Source of the DNA: Hoeflea_A sp965228435
GTDB lineage: Bacteria > Pseudomonadota > Alphaproteobacteria > Rhizobiales > Rhizobiaceae
Direction: 5' to 3'
Assembly: GCA_965228435.1 (NCBI GenBank)
Contig: OZ245818.1
Coordinates: forward strand, 3,224,001-3,288,000
Length of the DNA stretch: 64,000 nucleotides
Part shown: positions 1 to 8,738 of the stretch, in pieces
Layout of the letters: every line of letters starts with the position of its first letter
Position numbering within the stretch: the stretch's first letter is position 1
Translations under genes and position numbers: made by a program
Notes under the pieces: model-generated
The model's database searches: none
Told to the model about the DNA's origin: nothing
What the model saw: only the letters and a program-made list of their open reading frames with translations

Positions 1-1
1 G

Positions 2-400
2 ACGCTGGAATTGCCCCGTTCGCCAAGATCCATCGTGCTGATATCCTCCCTGGCGGCCTTGGCGGGCGGGGCAAACCCGGCTTATGGGGCCGGCAAGGCT
101 GGTGTCTGCACGTTGGTATTCAACATGGCGCAGAGCTATGCTGCTCACGGACTACGCGCAAATGCAGTCCTGCCAGGGATTATCGATACACCGATGGTCC
201 GGGGCGCATTCCCCGGTGAAGCCTTTGATCGGCTGCAAGCTAAAGCCGCCGAGCGGACACCGGCGGGCCGCCTGGGCACGCCAAGCGATGTGGCGGAGCT
301 TTGCGCGTTTCTGATGTCGGACCGCGCCAGCTTTATCACCGGTCAATCCATCAATGTCACAGGCGGGTTCGAACTCGTGCCACCCATCGGAAAGATTTAG
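2..400 (+). CDS. Short-chain dehydrogenase/reductase, C-terminal part (cut by window start)
   Basis: Only the last ~132 residues are present; the reading frame is open to the first base, so the N-terminal Rossmann glycine motif lies outside. What is visible is the SDR active-site region: a serine in VLISS, the YxxxK pair as YGAGK, the N-A-V-L-P-G-I-I-D-T-P segment typical of SDRs, and the C-terminal ITGQ-x-N-V-T-GG motif. It ends in TAG directly abutting the ATG of the permease gene, so it is probably translationally coupled to the sugar transporter. By context it would oxidise the imported sugar or polyol; the substrate is not visible from sequence. Confidence 0.9.
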   Translation, partial: TLELPRSPRSIVLISSLAALAGGANPAYGAGKAGVCTLVFNMAQSYAAHGLRANAVLPGIIDTPMVRGAFPGEAFDRLQAKAAERTPAGRLGTPSDVAELCAFLMSDRASFITGQSINVTGGFELVPPIGKI

Positions 401-1348
401 ATGTCGACACGGGTTATCATCGAACGCTATGGCACCTTCCTCGCGGGTATTGCGCTGTTCATCTATCTGATGATTTTTGCAAACAACTTTGCGTCCGCCC
501 CGAACCTTCTCAACATCCTCAAACAGGTGAGCTTTCTGGCGATCCTGTCGATCGGGTTCACATTCGCGCTGATTACGTCCGAGTTGGACCTGTCCTTTGC
601 CCATGTCTGCAGCTTTGCAGGTGTTATCATTGGAATGCTGATCTCAAACGATGTGGCTTGGCCATTGGCTGCGGCGGTCGGCATTCTAATCGGAGTGGCG
701 GCGGGTCTATTCAACGGACTTCTGGTGACCTCGCTGAAGGTACCCTCGCTGATCGCGACGCTTGGCACATCTTCGGTCGCCAATGGCCTGGCCTTCATGA
801 TCACCGGCGGCGTGGCCTTTGTGGGCCGGTGGGACCCAAATTTTCTCTTCATCGCACGGGGCAAGATTGGTTCGGTGCCGTTGCTGGTGGTCCTGATGCT
901 GTTCGTGGTGGCTGTCGCGATTGTCTTTTCGACACAATCCAAACCGGGCGTGCATCTTCAATCGACCGGTGAGAATGAAGAGGCTGCGCGTCGATCCGGT
1001 ATCAACACACGGCGCTGCAAGATACTGGGCCTGACGCTTTCCGGCTCCGCTGCCGGGGTGACGGCGGTCCTGCTGGTGTCGAACCTGTCTTCAGCCGCAC
1101 CACAGATGGGGGGCGATTTCCTACTGCTTGGGATCGCGGCAACGCTGTTGGGCATGACCATGTTCACACCGGCCAAGCCAAATATTCTGGGCAGTTTTGT
1201 GGGTGCGCTGATTATCGTCATGCTTTCGAACGGACTCGTGCTCCTGGGCGCCCAATACTACGTCCAAGACATCATGCTGGGCATCATCATCATCGCATCG
1301 GTGGCTGTATCCGCTTCGGTGCTGAAGAAGGCTGCATTCACTCTATGA
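401..1348 (+). CDS. Sugar ABC transporter permease, RbsC/AraH type (BPD_transp_2)
   Basis: This 315-residue protein is hydrophobic throughout, with roughly eight to ten membrane segments and the family landmarks of ribose-type permeases: the LDLS motif near residue 66 (TSELDLSFAHV), a G-L-x-N-G-L-L segment near residue 105, and the I-N-T-R-R cytoplasmic loop before the second half. The start is ATG immediately after the stop of the SDR gene. Its stop overlaps an in-frame upstream ATG of the binding-protein frame. It should form the membrane channel for the periplasmic binding protein and single-domain ATPase encoded next. Substrate inferred only as sugar or polyol. Confidence 0.93.
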   Translation: MSTRVIIERYGTFLAGIALFIYLMIFANNFASAPNLLNILKQVSFLAILSIGFTFALITSELDLSFAHVCSFAGVIIGMLISNDVAWPLAAAVGILIGVAAGLFNGLLVTSLKVPSLIATLGTSSVANGLAFMITGGVAFVGRWDPNFLFIARGKIGSVPLLVVLMLFVVAVAIVFSTQSKPGVHLQSTGENEEAARRSGINTRRCKILGLTLSGSAAGVTAVLLVSNLSSAAPQMGGDFLLLGIAATLLGMTMFTPAKPNILGSFVGALIIVMLSNGLVLLGAQYYVQDIMLGIIIIASVAVSASVLKKAAFTL

Positions 1349-1371
1349 CAATTTCACAAGGAGGAAGACAC

Positions 1372-2313
1372 ATGACACTCAAAGCCGCACTGAAATCCGT
1401 GCCTGTTCTGGCCGGATCCCTTTTGATGGCCAGTCAGGCCATGGCATTCGATCTGGGTATTGTTGCGTTCCAGATGTCCGCTGAAACCCATGCTCGCTGT
1501 GCTAATTCAGCCAAGGCCCGTGCGACTGAACTCGGCTGGACACCGCAAGTATTGAATTCCAATGGTGACCTTCAAACCCATGCTGAGCAAATCGACAATC
1601 TGGTGCTTAAAGGTGTGGACGGGCTGATTCTGTGCATGTCTAAGCCAGTCGAGGCAGACGCACAATTCGCGGCGGCCAAGGAGGCTGGTATCCCCACGAT
1701 CTCCGTGGTCAGCGGCACCAGTCCGCATACTCTGTTTGACGTACAGGTGAACGAATATGGCGTGGGTGCAGATGCCGCGCTCTATCTTCTGGGTACGATC
1801 AACTTTGAGGGTGGCATTCTTGTCCAGCGTTTTGAGGCCAATGCCGGGACAAGGGTGCGCGGCAAGATTCTTGATGCAGTTCTGGAAGAGAACAAGGCCG
1901 TCGAGGTTACCGGCAGCCACTCAATGGCTCGAACCAAAAGCTGGCGCGATGATGTTCGCAACGGGATGCAGGCGCTGATCCTGCAGCAGGCAGGAAATTT
2001 TAAGGGTGTATGGGCGTCGTTTGACGGTCAGGCCTTCATCATCGACGATCTGTTGAAAGAGGCCGGCTACAGCAAGGGTGATGTCTCGCTCGTTTCCATC
2101 GATGGAGGTGAAGAGGTTTTCCGCCGCATTGCCGATCCGGAATCCATGATGACGGCGACTGTCTCGATCCCGTTTGAAGCCATGGCAGCCGCTGCGGTGG
2201 ACTCCATGAAGAAGATTGCGGTTGACGGCATGGCCAAGGAAGATGTCGTGGCCGGCCCCTACCTGTTCATGAACGCTGTGTTGGTCGATTCCAGCAACGT
2301 GGCCGAGCAGTAA
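1372..2313 (+). CDS. Periplasmic sugar-binding protein (PBP family I, RbsB-like)
   Basis: I chose ATG 1372 because AAGGAGG sits about 9 bases upstream and because it gives a clean Sec signal peptide (Lys-containing start, hydrophobic core, cleavage after A-M-A near residue 26). The 27-bp upstream ATG at 1345 overlaps the permease stop and has no such site. The mature part has the ribose-binding-protein pattern: repeated alpha/beta units, DGLILCMSKP (D-G-hydrophobic-I-x), and D-A-A near the hinge. 313 residues, normal for the family. It captures the sugar in the periplasm for the permease upstream and the ATPase downstream. Confidence 0.93.
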   Translation: MTLKAALKSVPVLAGSLLMASQAMAFDLGIVAFQMSAETHARCANSAKARATELGWTPQVLNSNGDLQTHAEQIDNLVLKGVDGLILCMSKPVEADAQFAAAKEAGIPTISVVSGTSPHTLFDVQVNEYGVGADAALYLLGTINFEGGILVQRFEANAGTRVRGKILDAVLEENKAVEVTGSHSMARTKSWRDDVRNGMQALILQQAGNFKGVWASFDGQAFIIDDLLKEAGYSKGDVSLVSIDGGEEVFRRIADPESMMTATVSIPFEAMAAAAVDSMKKIAVDGMAKEDVVAGPYLFMNAVLVDSSNVAEQ

Positions 2314-2327
2314 ACTGAGCGAATACC

Positions 2328-3080
2328 ATGCCCGCCAAGATCATCGCGACAAATATCGTCAAAAGCTATGGTGCCGTCGAGGCTCTGCGCGGCGTCAGTG
2401 TGGAGATCGAGGAGGGTGAGGTGCACGCGATCTGCGGCGACAATGGCGCCGGTAAATCGACCCTGATCAAGGTCCTTGCCGGCGTCGAAACACCCGATGC
2501 CGGCAGCCTCGCCATTGATGGTCAACCTTGCTACTTCGCCACGCCCACGGATTCCCTGCGCGCAGGTGTGGCCACCATTCATCAGGACCTCGCTGTCGCC
2601 CCGAGGATGACGATTTACCAGAACATCTTCATGGGCGCGGAACTGACTCGACGCCTGTTAGGCATCCCGCTTTTGGATAAACCAGCCATGCGCCGCCAAT
2701 CGCTGGAATACATGTCGCAACTCAACAAGGCACTTACCGACATGAACGCGAAGGTCGAGGACCTCTCCGGCGGGCAGCGTCAGGCTGTTGCGATCTGCCG
2801 GGCTCTGCGCTGGAATGCGGATATTGTGATCCTGGACGAACCAACTGCTGCGCTTGGCGTGCGCGAGACTGAACAGGTGCTCGACCTGATCCGTTCTTTG
2901 AAAGCGACGGGCAAAACGGTGATCTTGATCAGCCACGCCATGCAGGATGTTGTCGCTGTGGCTGATCGTGTCAGCATTCTGCGCCATGGCGAGAACCAGA
3001 TCGGCATGGCTGTCGCAGGTCTTTCGGCAGACCGGCTCTCGCATTACATCCTGAGCGGTGAGACCGCGCGGGTTCACTAG
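2328..3080 (+). CDS. Sugar ABC transporter ATP-binding protein (single nucleotide-binding domain)
   Basis: Walker A is GDNGAGKST near residue 37, the signature is LSGGQRQ near 145, Walker B is VILDEPTAALG near 165 and the switch histidine is in LISHAM. At 250 residues it carries one ATPase domain, whereas RbsA-type partners of such permeases usually carry two fused domains; single-domain relatives (FrcA-like) occur in alphaproteobacteria. It probably works as a homodimer. It starts 14 bases after the binding-protein stop and belongs to the same operon. Confidence 0.93.
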   Translation: MPAKIIATNIVKSYGAVEALRGVSVEIEEGEVHAICGDNGAGKSTLIKVLAGVETPDAGSLAIDGQPCYFATPTDSLRAGVATIHQDLAVAPRMTIYQNIFMGAELTRRLLGIPLLDKPAMRRQSLEYMSQLNKALTDMNAKVEDLSGGQRQAVAICRALRWNADIVILDEPTAALGVRETEQVLDLIRSLKATGKTVILISHAMQDVVAVADRVSILRHGENQIGMAVAGLSADRLSHYILSGETARVH

Positions 3081-3084
3081 TCTG

Positions 3085-3756
3085 GTGTCCACACCACCGA
3101 CCTCTATCCCAGATCTTGTGATCTTCGATTGCGACGGGGTTCTCGTCGACAGCGAGGTGCCAATGCATGAAGTTTTGTGCGCTGAGCTTCAGGCGCATGG
3201 GGTCGATATCACATTCGAGCAATGCCTCATCAATTTTATGGGCCAATCGATCGAAGACGTTATCGCTACGGCGAAGGCTCTGGGGGCAAATCTAAGAGCG
3301 GACTGGAAGCATGAGCTCTACGGCAAGGTCCATGCCAGGCTGGCGGCAGGAGTAGACCTCATCCCAGGTGTGCCGGAGTTCGTTGAAGCTCTGAAGAGCC
3401 GCGGCGTTCCCTTCTGTGTCGCGTCTAACGGCAGCAAGGCAAAGATGCAACTCATGCTTTCTCAGCATGGGTTGTGGGAAGAGTTCAGGGATGTCTGCTT
3501 CTCTGCACAGACCTTGGGTGTGTCAAAACCCGATCCGGGTCTTTTGAACCACGCTCTCACAGTGATGGGGGCGCCGCAAAACCCGGTGGTCATTGAAGAC
3601 AGCCTCGTCGGACTTGAAGCCGCAAGAGCCGCTGGGGTTCCCGCATTTCTCTTCTGCAAAACTGAAGTTGATCCTCGGGCTTACGATCTGGCGACGAGAT
3701 CGTTCCAACAGATGTCAGCGCTTGCCGACTACCTGTTGGGTCCGGACAGTTGCTAA
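3085..3756 (+). CDS. HAD-superfamily phosphatase (beta-phosphoglucomutase-like subfamily)
   Basis: The N-terminal motif FDCDGVLVDSE contains the nucleophile and acid/base aspartates of HAD hydrolases; motif II is the serine of CVASNGS, motif III the lysine of GVSKPDPG and motif IV the acidic VIEDS. An inserted helical cap between motifs I and II fits the beta-PGM/CbbY group. Start taken as GTG 3085, just after the ATPase stop; an in-frame GTG at 3058 would overlap the ATPase by 23 bases. 223 residues. Its place at the end of the transporter operon suggests dephosphorylation of a sugar phosphate, but the substrate is unknown. Confidence 0.88.
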   Translation: MSTPPTSIPDLVIFDCDGVLVDSEVPMHEVLCAELQAHGVDITFEQCLINFMGQSIEDVIATAKALGANLRADWKHELYGKVHARLAAGVDLIPGVPEFVEALKSRGVPFCVASNGSKAKMQLMLSQHGLWEEFRDVCFSAQTLGVSKPDPGLLNHALTVMGAPQNPVVIEDSLVGLEAARAAGVPAFLFCKTEVDPRAYDLATRSFQQMSALADYLLGPDSC

Positions 3757-3881
3757 ATGACAATCGCATCTTAGTCGCGCTCTCTTTGGAGCTGGCAAGC
3801 ACAATCGGTGTAGCTTACCGGCTTTCAATAGGCGCGATCAGCGGCCACAATTCCCTGTCCAGCAAGCGGGGAGATGAAAAC

Positions 3882-5003
3882 ATGAAACCGGAACTCAAAC
3901 TCGGGCTGATCGGCGCCGGCTTCATCGGCGGCAGCCATGCGCTGGCCGTGAGTGCCGTCAACCGGGTATTTGCCGAGTTGCCGCTTCAGGCGGTACCGGC
4001 GGTGCTTGTCGATGCCAATGAAGACTTGGCACGGCGCAGCAGCGAGCGCTTCGGCTTCAATCGCTGGACGACGGACTGGCACGAAGCCGTTTCCAGCTGC
4101 GATGCCGTCATTATTGCCGTCCCCAGTTTCCTTCACCGCGAGATCGCATTGGCGGCCATCGACATGGGCCGGCACATCTTGTGCGAAAAGCCGGTCGGGC
4201 TTTCCAGCAACGAAGCGGACGACATCGCCGCAGCGGTGCGGCAAGCCGGGGTCTCGAACGCGGTCGGCTTCACCTATCGGCGCGCGCCGCTTGTCCGCCA
4301 GGCGAAGAGGCTGCTCGACGACGGAACCCTGGGTGCGCCGCTGCACTTTCGCGGCTGGCACAACGAGGACTATCTGGCCGATCCACAGGCGCCGTTTTCC
4401 TGGCGGCTCGATGCGTCGCTCGCCGGCCGATGCGGAGCGCTCGGCGATCTCGGTTGGCACATCCTGTCGATCGCCCGCTTCCTGTGCGGGCCGGTTGCCG
4501 CGGTCAGCGGCTCGGTACGCACGTTTCATGCGAAACGACCGGTGGCCGGTGACCCGTCGACCAAGCGGGCAGTCGAGAACGAGGACTGGGCCGGCCTGTC
4601 GCTGCGCTTCGCCTCGGGCGCCGTCGGTCTGGTCGAATCGAGCCGCGTCGCCCATGGCCGCAAGATGGGCATCGGCTTCGAACTGGTCTGCGAAAAGGGG
4701 ACGATCATCTTCGACGGAGAGCGTTTGAACGAGATCGAGGTTTTCAAGCAGGGCGCGAACGGGTTCGAACGGATGCTGATCAATGCCGACCATCCCGACT
4801 ACGGTGCGTTCATTCCAGCACCGGGGCACGGGCTTGGCTTCAACGACCTGAAAACCATCGAGCTCCGGGACTTTATGCAGGCGATAGCCTCTGGCGAGAA
4901 TGCCGATCCGGATCTGAACGAAGCCGTCTGTATCGCCCGGATCTGCGAAGCGGCGATCGACGCATCGCAGAGCAACTGCTGGATTGAAGCGCCGGAGGGA
5001 TAA
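3882..5003 (+). CDS. Gfo/Idh/MocA family NAD(P)-dependent oxidoreductase
   Basis: ATG 3882 follows a purine-rich GGGGAGA site and places the nucleotide-binding glycine motif (LGLIGAGFIGGSHA) at residues 6-19. The family motif EKP appears as ILCEKPVGLS near residue 100 and the C-terminal alpha/beta domain contains the conserved LGDLGWHIL helix with the likely catalytic histidine. 373 residues, typical for sugar/inositol dehydrogenases. A 125-bp gap separates it from the HAD gene, so it may have its own promoter, but the direction and enzyme class fit the same sugar or polyol pathway. The DNA here is visibly richer in GC than the preceding transporter genes. Confidence 0.92.
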   Translation: MKPELKLGLIGAGFIGGSHALAVSAVNRVFAELPLQAVPAVLVDANEDLARRSSERFGFNRWTTDWHEAVSSCDAVIIAVPSFLHREIALAAIDMGRHILCEKPVGLSSNEADDIAAAVRQAGVSNAVGFTYRRAPLVRQAKRLLDDGTLGAPLHFRGWHNEDYLADPQAPFSWRLDASLAGRCGALGDLGWHILSIARFLCGPVAAVSGSVRTFHAKRPVAGDPSTKRAVENEDWAGLSLRFASGAVGLVESSRVAHGRKMGIGFELVCEKGTIIFDGERLNEIEVFKQGANGFERMLINADHPDYGAFIPAPGHGLGFNDLKTIELRDFMQAIASGENADPDLNEAVCIARICEAAIDASQSNCWIEAPEG

Positions 5004-5091
5004 TCGCCAAGTCGGAACGTCCGAGTTCCATGTTGTTCGGCCTACCGACAGAGGCAACTGAAAGCCTCCATATCGGTCTGTATCCGCCCCC

Positions 5092-5901
5092 TCACAGAAT
5101 TCGGGGAGGTTCGCCAGTGTCCTCGCGGGCGGCGTCCGCCTCAGCCGGCGATATCCACCGCGAGCCGATGACGCGTGCGGCGGTCACCTCGTCCGCCGCC
5201 TCGGAAATCAACCACACAAGCGCGTCGTTCAGGATATCTGCCGGCAGGAGCTTGGTTCCGCCCGCCCGCCTTTCACCGTTCCCAGGAATGAATTCCGTGT
5301 CCGTCGGCCCTCCTGGCGCGAGTGTGTTGACGGTAACGCCGGTTCCAGTCAGGTCCGCGGCAAATATGCGCGTCATGGCGTCCAGCGCCGCCTTGCTCGG
5401 TCCATAGGGTGCGTACCCGGCGCGCGCCATCATGAAATGACTGGTGGAGACATTGATAATCCTGCCCCAACCGTTGTCGATCATCGTTGGGGCAAGCGCC
5501 TTTGCGAGCAGGAACGGACCATTGATATTGGTCGAAACGATCCCCTCCCATGCGGCGTCGGGAATCTGCCAGAATTTCACCGGATCGGTTGCGAAGGTTT
5601 CTGAAATGTCGCGCGGACCCCGGCCAGCATTGTTGACCAGAATGTCCGCTGTGCCGAAGGCTGACAGCACGGCCTCAGCGACCGTACCGACATCGGCGGG
5701 CGACGCGACGTCGCCGACAATGCCCATGACCCGGTCGTCGCCGAATTCGGCCGTGAGGCTTTCGACTGTCGCGGTCAGCGTCTCCTTGCGCCGGACGGCG
5801 GTGATCGCAACATTGAGTCCCTCGCGAAGCAGGGTGCGCGCAAGCTGGAATCCGATGCCGCGGCTTCCGCCGGTTACGACCGCGACTTTGCGATGTTCCA
5901 T
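5092..5901 (-). CDS. Short-chain dehydrogenase/reductase
   Basis: A complete classical SDR of 269 residues when started at the ATG of MEHRKVAVV (5901), which puts the TGGSRGIG cofactor motif at residue 10; an in-frame start 12 codons earlier would add a polar tail. The NNAG motif, a catalytic serine in NVSTSH and the YxxxK pair (YGPSK) are all present. It runs convergent to the Gfo/Idh/MocA gene and is followed upstream by the azoreductase in the same direction (82 bp apart), so both oxidoreductases may be co-transcribed. Substrate not deducible. Confidence 0.9.
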   Translation of the reverse strand: MEHRKVAVVTGGSRGIGFQLARTLLREGLNVAITAVRRKETLTATVESLTAEFGDDRVMGIVGDVASPADVGTVAEAVLSAFGTADILVNNAGRGPRDISETFATDPVKFWQIPDAAWEGIVSTNINGPFLLAKALAPTMIDNGWGRIINVSTSHFMMARAGYAPYGPSKAALDAMTRIFAADLTGTGVTVNTLAPGGPTDTEFIPGNGERRAGGTKLLPADILNDALVWLISEAADEVTAARVIGSRWISPAEADAAREDTGEPPRIL

Positions 5902-5983
5902 TGCGCGCCCTATTGCTTCCTGGTTTCCGGGGACCAATCCGCACCGAAATGACGGCGTCAGCCTGGTGCCTTTCTGCGTGAGA

Positions 5984-6595
5984 CTAGGCTGCTACCAGGT
6001 GCAACTCCTCGATTGCCTGATGGGCAGATGCAATCGCGGCGTCGGCATCCATGGCCAGGCCGTTGGCGGACACGATCGTGACGTCCGTGATGCCAATGAA
6101 GCCCAGGACGTGTTTCATATAGGTGCTGGCGTAGTCCGCCGCCGAACCGGTCTCGACGCCGCCTGATGCAACCGTCACGACCGCGCGTTTGCCTTCGAGC
6201 AGCCCGACCGGGCCTTGTTCGCCGTAACGGAAGGTCTCGCCGGCGCGAACGATCTGGTCCACCCAAAGCTTCAACGCGGCAGGGATGCCGAAATTGTAGA
6301 TCGGCACAGCGACAACGATGACGTCGGCGTTCCGCAATTCCTCGACAAGCGCATCGGAGGACCCGAGCACGGTTCGCTGCTCATCACTGCGTTGGTCCTT
6401 GGGAGTGAAGTTGGCGCCGATCCAGGCTTCGTTGACCGGCGGCAGGCCGCCGGACACGTCACGCTCGACCAGCTCGGCGCCGGGATTTTCCTGCAAAAGC
6501 TTGTCGGCGACCTTCGCAACCAGCTGTCGCGATACCGAGCCGTCCCGCTGCCCGGAACTGTTGACCTTCAGAATTGTCTTCACACGGTTTTCCAT
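5984..6595 (-). CDS. azoR: FMN-dependent NADH-azoreductase (AzoR/AcpD family)
   Basis: The protein (203 residues) has the flavodoxin-like AzoR layout: an N-terminal ILKVNSSGQRDGSVSR phosphate-binding segment for FMN, the VAVPIYNFGIPAALKLWVDQIVRAGETF block that is the family signature, and a VASGG loop. Start set at ATG 6595, preceded by GAGG at a 9-base spacing; a GTG two codons earlier is possible. These cytosolic enzymes reduce quinones and azo compounds at the expense of NADH. It is divergent from a LysR regulator with an inverted repeat in between, the usual arrangement of a LysR regulator and its target. Confidence 0.93.
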   Translation of the reverse strand: MENRVKTILKVNSSGQRDGSVSRQLVAKVADKLLQENPGAELVERDVSGGLPPVNEAWIGANFTPKDQRSDEQRTVLGSSDALVEELRNADVIVVAVPIYNFGIPAALKLWVDQIVRAGETFRYGEQGPVGLLEGKRAVVTVASGGVETGSAADYASTYMKHVLGFIGITDVTIVSANGLAMDADAAIASAHQAIEELHLVAA

Positions 6596-6676
6596 CTGCA
6601 CTTACCTCATGTTGCTGAAATAGCGGTTTCGAGGCTCGATATACGCATCGGATCTATTGCGCAAAAGTGCCGGATG

Positions 6677-6693
6677 TGCACATTGAATGTGCA
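6677..6693. promoter_or_regulatory. Inverted repeat overlapping the LysR start codon
   Basis: TGCACAT (6677-6683) and ATGTGCA (6687-6693) are perfect inverted arms around a 3-bp centre, lying between the divergent azoreductase and LysR genes and running into the LysR start. This is where an autoregulating LysR protein would be expected to bind. Seen directly; function inferred. Confidence 0.5.
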
Positions 6694-7613
6694 TGAATAC
6701 ACAATTGAAAAGCTGGGACGAGGTGCGCACGGCCTACCACGTCGCGCGGCTCGGAACCTTGAGCGCCGCGGCCGAGTTTCTCGGCGTCCATCACTCGACG
6801 GCCATTCGGCACATATCGGCGCTGGAGGAGCAACTGGGTGTCAAGCTGTTCCAGCGGCACCGTCGCGGATACACGCCGACGGAGGCGGGACGCGAATTGA
6901 TGAACTTTGCGGCGGTGACGGAAGACCAGTTCGAGCAGGTGACGCAGCTCATCCGGGGCAGCAGCGGGATCATCGCCGGGGAGCTGATTGTCACCACGCT
7001 CGAGGCGCTGTCGCCGCTGATTACGTCATGGTTGGCCATTTTCCAGCGTCAGCATCCGGACATCCGCATCAATCTGGTTCTGGACAAGCGCCGGCTGCGG
7101 CTCGAATATGGCGAGGCTCATGTTGCAATTCGGGTCGGCAACAGACCGGTCGAGCCGGACAATGTCGTGCAACATTTCATGACAACACAGACGGCCCTCT
7201 ATGCGCATCGCGACTATGTCGACAGAATGGGTGTCATAAGCGATCCGAGCGATATCCGTCAGCACAATTTCCTGTTCGCAATGGACGTGCCAAAGGACGT
7301 TCCCTTCTTCAAGTGGCTGCTGCAGAACGTCCCTCCCGAGAATGTCGTCTTGCGGGCGGAACACTCCCGGGCCATTGATGACGCGCTGATGGCCGGAATG
7401 GGCATAGCGCCGACCTTCGTCGGGTTGGAGCATCTGGATCTTGTCCAGGTGATGCCGCCGGCCGATCCCTCGTGGAGTTCGGAGGTGTGGCTTGTGACCC
7501 ATGTCGACCTGCATCGCACCAACAAGGTACAGGCCTGTCTTTCCTTCCTGAAGGAACAAGCTGCATTGCTTGAGAAGCCGGATGCAAAGAGGTTGGAACA
7601 AGAGACAGTCTGA
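6693..7613 (+). CDS. LysR-family transcriptional regulator
   Basis: Residues 1-65 form the LysR winged helix-turn-helix (TLSAAAEFLGVHHSTAIRHISALEEQLG), followed by a substrate-binding domain to residue 306. The start may be ATG 6693 or ATG 6687; neither has a strong ribosome site and both lie within the TGCACAT inverted repeat. The gene diverges from azoR, its likely target, and ends 15 bp before the NicO-type exporter, which it may also control. The inducer is unknown; for AzoR-linked regulators a quinone or electrophile would be plausible. Confidence 0.92.
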   Translation: MNTQLKSWDEVRTAYHVARLGTLSAAAEFLGVHHSTAIRHISALEEQLGVKLFQRHRRGYTPTEAGRELMNFAAVTEDQFEQVTQLIRGSSGIIAGELIVTTLEALSPLITSWLAIFQRQHPDIRINLVLDKRRLRLEYGEAHVAIRVGNRPVEPDNVVQHFMTTQTALYAHRDYVDRMGVISDPSDIRQHNFLFAMDVPKDVPFFKWLLQNVPPENVVLRAEHSRAIDDALMAGMGIAPTFVGLEHLDLVQVMPPADPSWSSEVWLVTHVDLHRTNKVQACLSFLKEQAALLEKPDAKRLEQETV

Positions 7614-7628
7614 CTGCGGGTGCCTTCG

Positions 7629-8345
7629 ATGATCGTATGGCTGATCAACTGGACGATCGAGACACAGCGGGAGATCTATCTCGCCTTCGGAGACCGCATC
7701 AAGCTCTACGCGGAAACCGGCGATTGGTCCGAATTGGCCGTCTTCCTGCCCATGGGCGTCGTCTTCGGTATCGTGCATGCGATGATGCCCGGGCATTCGA
7801 AAACCTTGCTGGCGGCCTATTCATTGTCCACCCCGGAAAGCGCGTGGCGCGCCGCCGGAACCGGTCTCATCATATCGTCCGTCCATATCTTGATGTCTGT
7901 GCTTATCGTGCTTCTGGCCCTGCCACTGGTATCGGTGACCCTGGGGGCATCAAGCCAGACACCGGTTCTGGACAGCCTGAGCCGCGTATTGCTGGCGTTC
8001 GTCGGCATCTGGATGATCGTGTCCTCCTTGCGTCCACACAGCCACGCGCATCTTGCCGGGCGCAGCATGGCCTTCGGCTTTTTCGCCGGCCTGGTTCCCT
8101 GTCCGCTCACGCTTTTTGTGGTGACATTTGCTGCTTCGCGCGGCGTAATCGAAGCCGGGCTGGCCTTTGCCGCAGTGATGCTGGTCGGCGTGGCGGCGGT
8201 CCTGGTTTCGGTCGCTCTGGTGGCGAACCTCTCGCGTGGGGGCCTCGCAAGGTTGATGAACAACAAACTGATGAGCATCGTTGCAACGTGCCTGCAGGTG
8301 GCGACCGGTGTCATTCTCCTGATCGCCGCCTGGCGGATGGTGTGA
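7629..8345 (+). CDS. NicO/RcnA-like nickel-cobalt transport family membrane protein
   Basis: About six hydrophobic helices and the family signature in the first one, HAMMPGHSKTLL, which matches the H-x-x-x-P-G-H-x-K pattern of the NicO (HupE/RcnA) group; a second conserved GLVPCPLTLFVV segment is in the second half. 238 residues from ATG 7629 (a GTG three codons earlier is possible). It lacks the long His-rich loop of E. coli RcnA but has the short HSHAH cluster between helices. Likely exports Ni/Co or a related ion; it follows the LysR gene closely and may be co-transcribed. Confidence 0.82.
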   Translation: MIVWLINWTIETQREIYLAFGDRIKLYAETGDWSELAVFLPMGVVFGIVHAMMPGHSKTLLAAYSLSTPESAWRAAGTGLIISSVHILMSVLIVLLALPLVSVTLGASSQTPVLDSLSRVLLAFVGIWMIVSSLRPHSHAHLAGRSMAFGFFAGLVPCPLTLFVVTFAASRGVIEAGLAFAAVMLVGVAAVLVSVALVANLSRGGLARLMNNKLMSIVATCLQVATGVILLIAAWRMV

Positions 8346-8359
8346 GACTTGTCTGAACC

Positions 8360-8566
8360 TCAAAAAGCGCGTTGCGATAGCTCCCAGGGATTTGAAATCT
8401 CATGGCGGATGAGGCCGATATCGGAGAGCAGCCGGTCGTCGAGCTTGCGAAGTGACGCCAGTTCCTGTTGATGCCGCCGATGGGTGGCGATCCCGTGAGC
8501 AAAGGCCGCCAGGCGATCTGCGAGTGCAGGCTTTGGTGGCGAATATGTTGCTGTGGTCGTCTTCAT
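8360..8566 (-). CDS. DUF1127 small protein
   Basis: A 68-residue protein whose C-terminal half carries the DUF1127 (YjiS-like) pattern, ELASLRKLDDRLLSDIGL, followed by a short basic/aromatic end. Such arginine-rich small proteins are common in alphaproteobacteria and some influence RNA turnover and phosphate or carbon responses. It is monocistronic, convergent with the NicO gene (14 bp between stops) and divergent from the winged-helix/hydrolase gene 172 bp upstream. Confidence 0.85.
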   Translation of the reverse strand: MKTTTATYSPPKPALADRLAAFAHGIATHRRHQQELASLRKLDDRLLSDIGLIRHEISNPWELSQRAF

Positions 8567-8738
8567 GGTATTGTCCTCTGGTTCTGGACGGGGAGACCGT
8601 CACGTTGCTGAATGACATCAGAGCTACGGGACCGGGCGCTTCGGTGCTTGGCGGAGGCTTGAAGATTTTCTTGGGATTTTTCATGGACAGCCGAACGCTG
8701 GCCTCTTCCAGTCGGAGATGGTTCGAGAGGCGTTGCCG

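Noticed and set aside
5009..5027. Hairpin AAGTCGGA/TCCGAGTT after the Gfo/Idh/MocA gene as a terminator
   Set aside because: One mismatch in an 8-bp stem, and no T-run follows.
3825..5057. A 410-codon open frame on the minus strand opposite the Gfo/Idh/MocA gene
   Set aside because: High GC keeps the antisense frame open; the translation is Arg/Asp/Gly-rich without family motifs, while the plus-strand frame has a full oxidoreductase signature.
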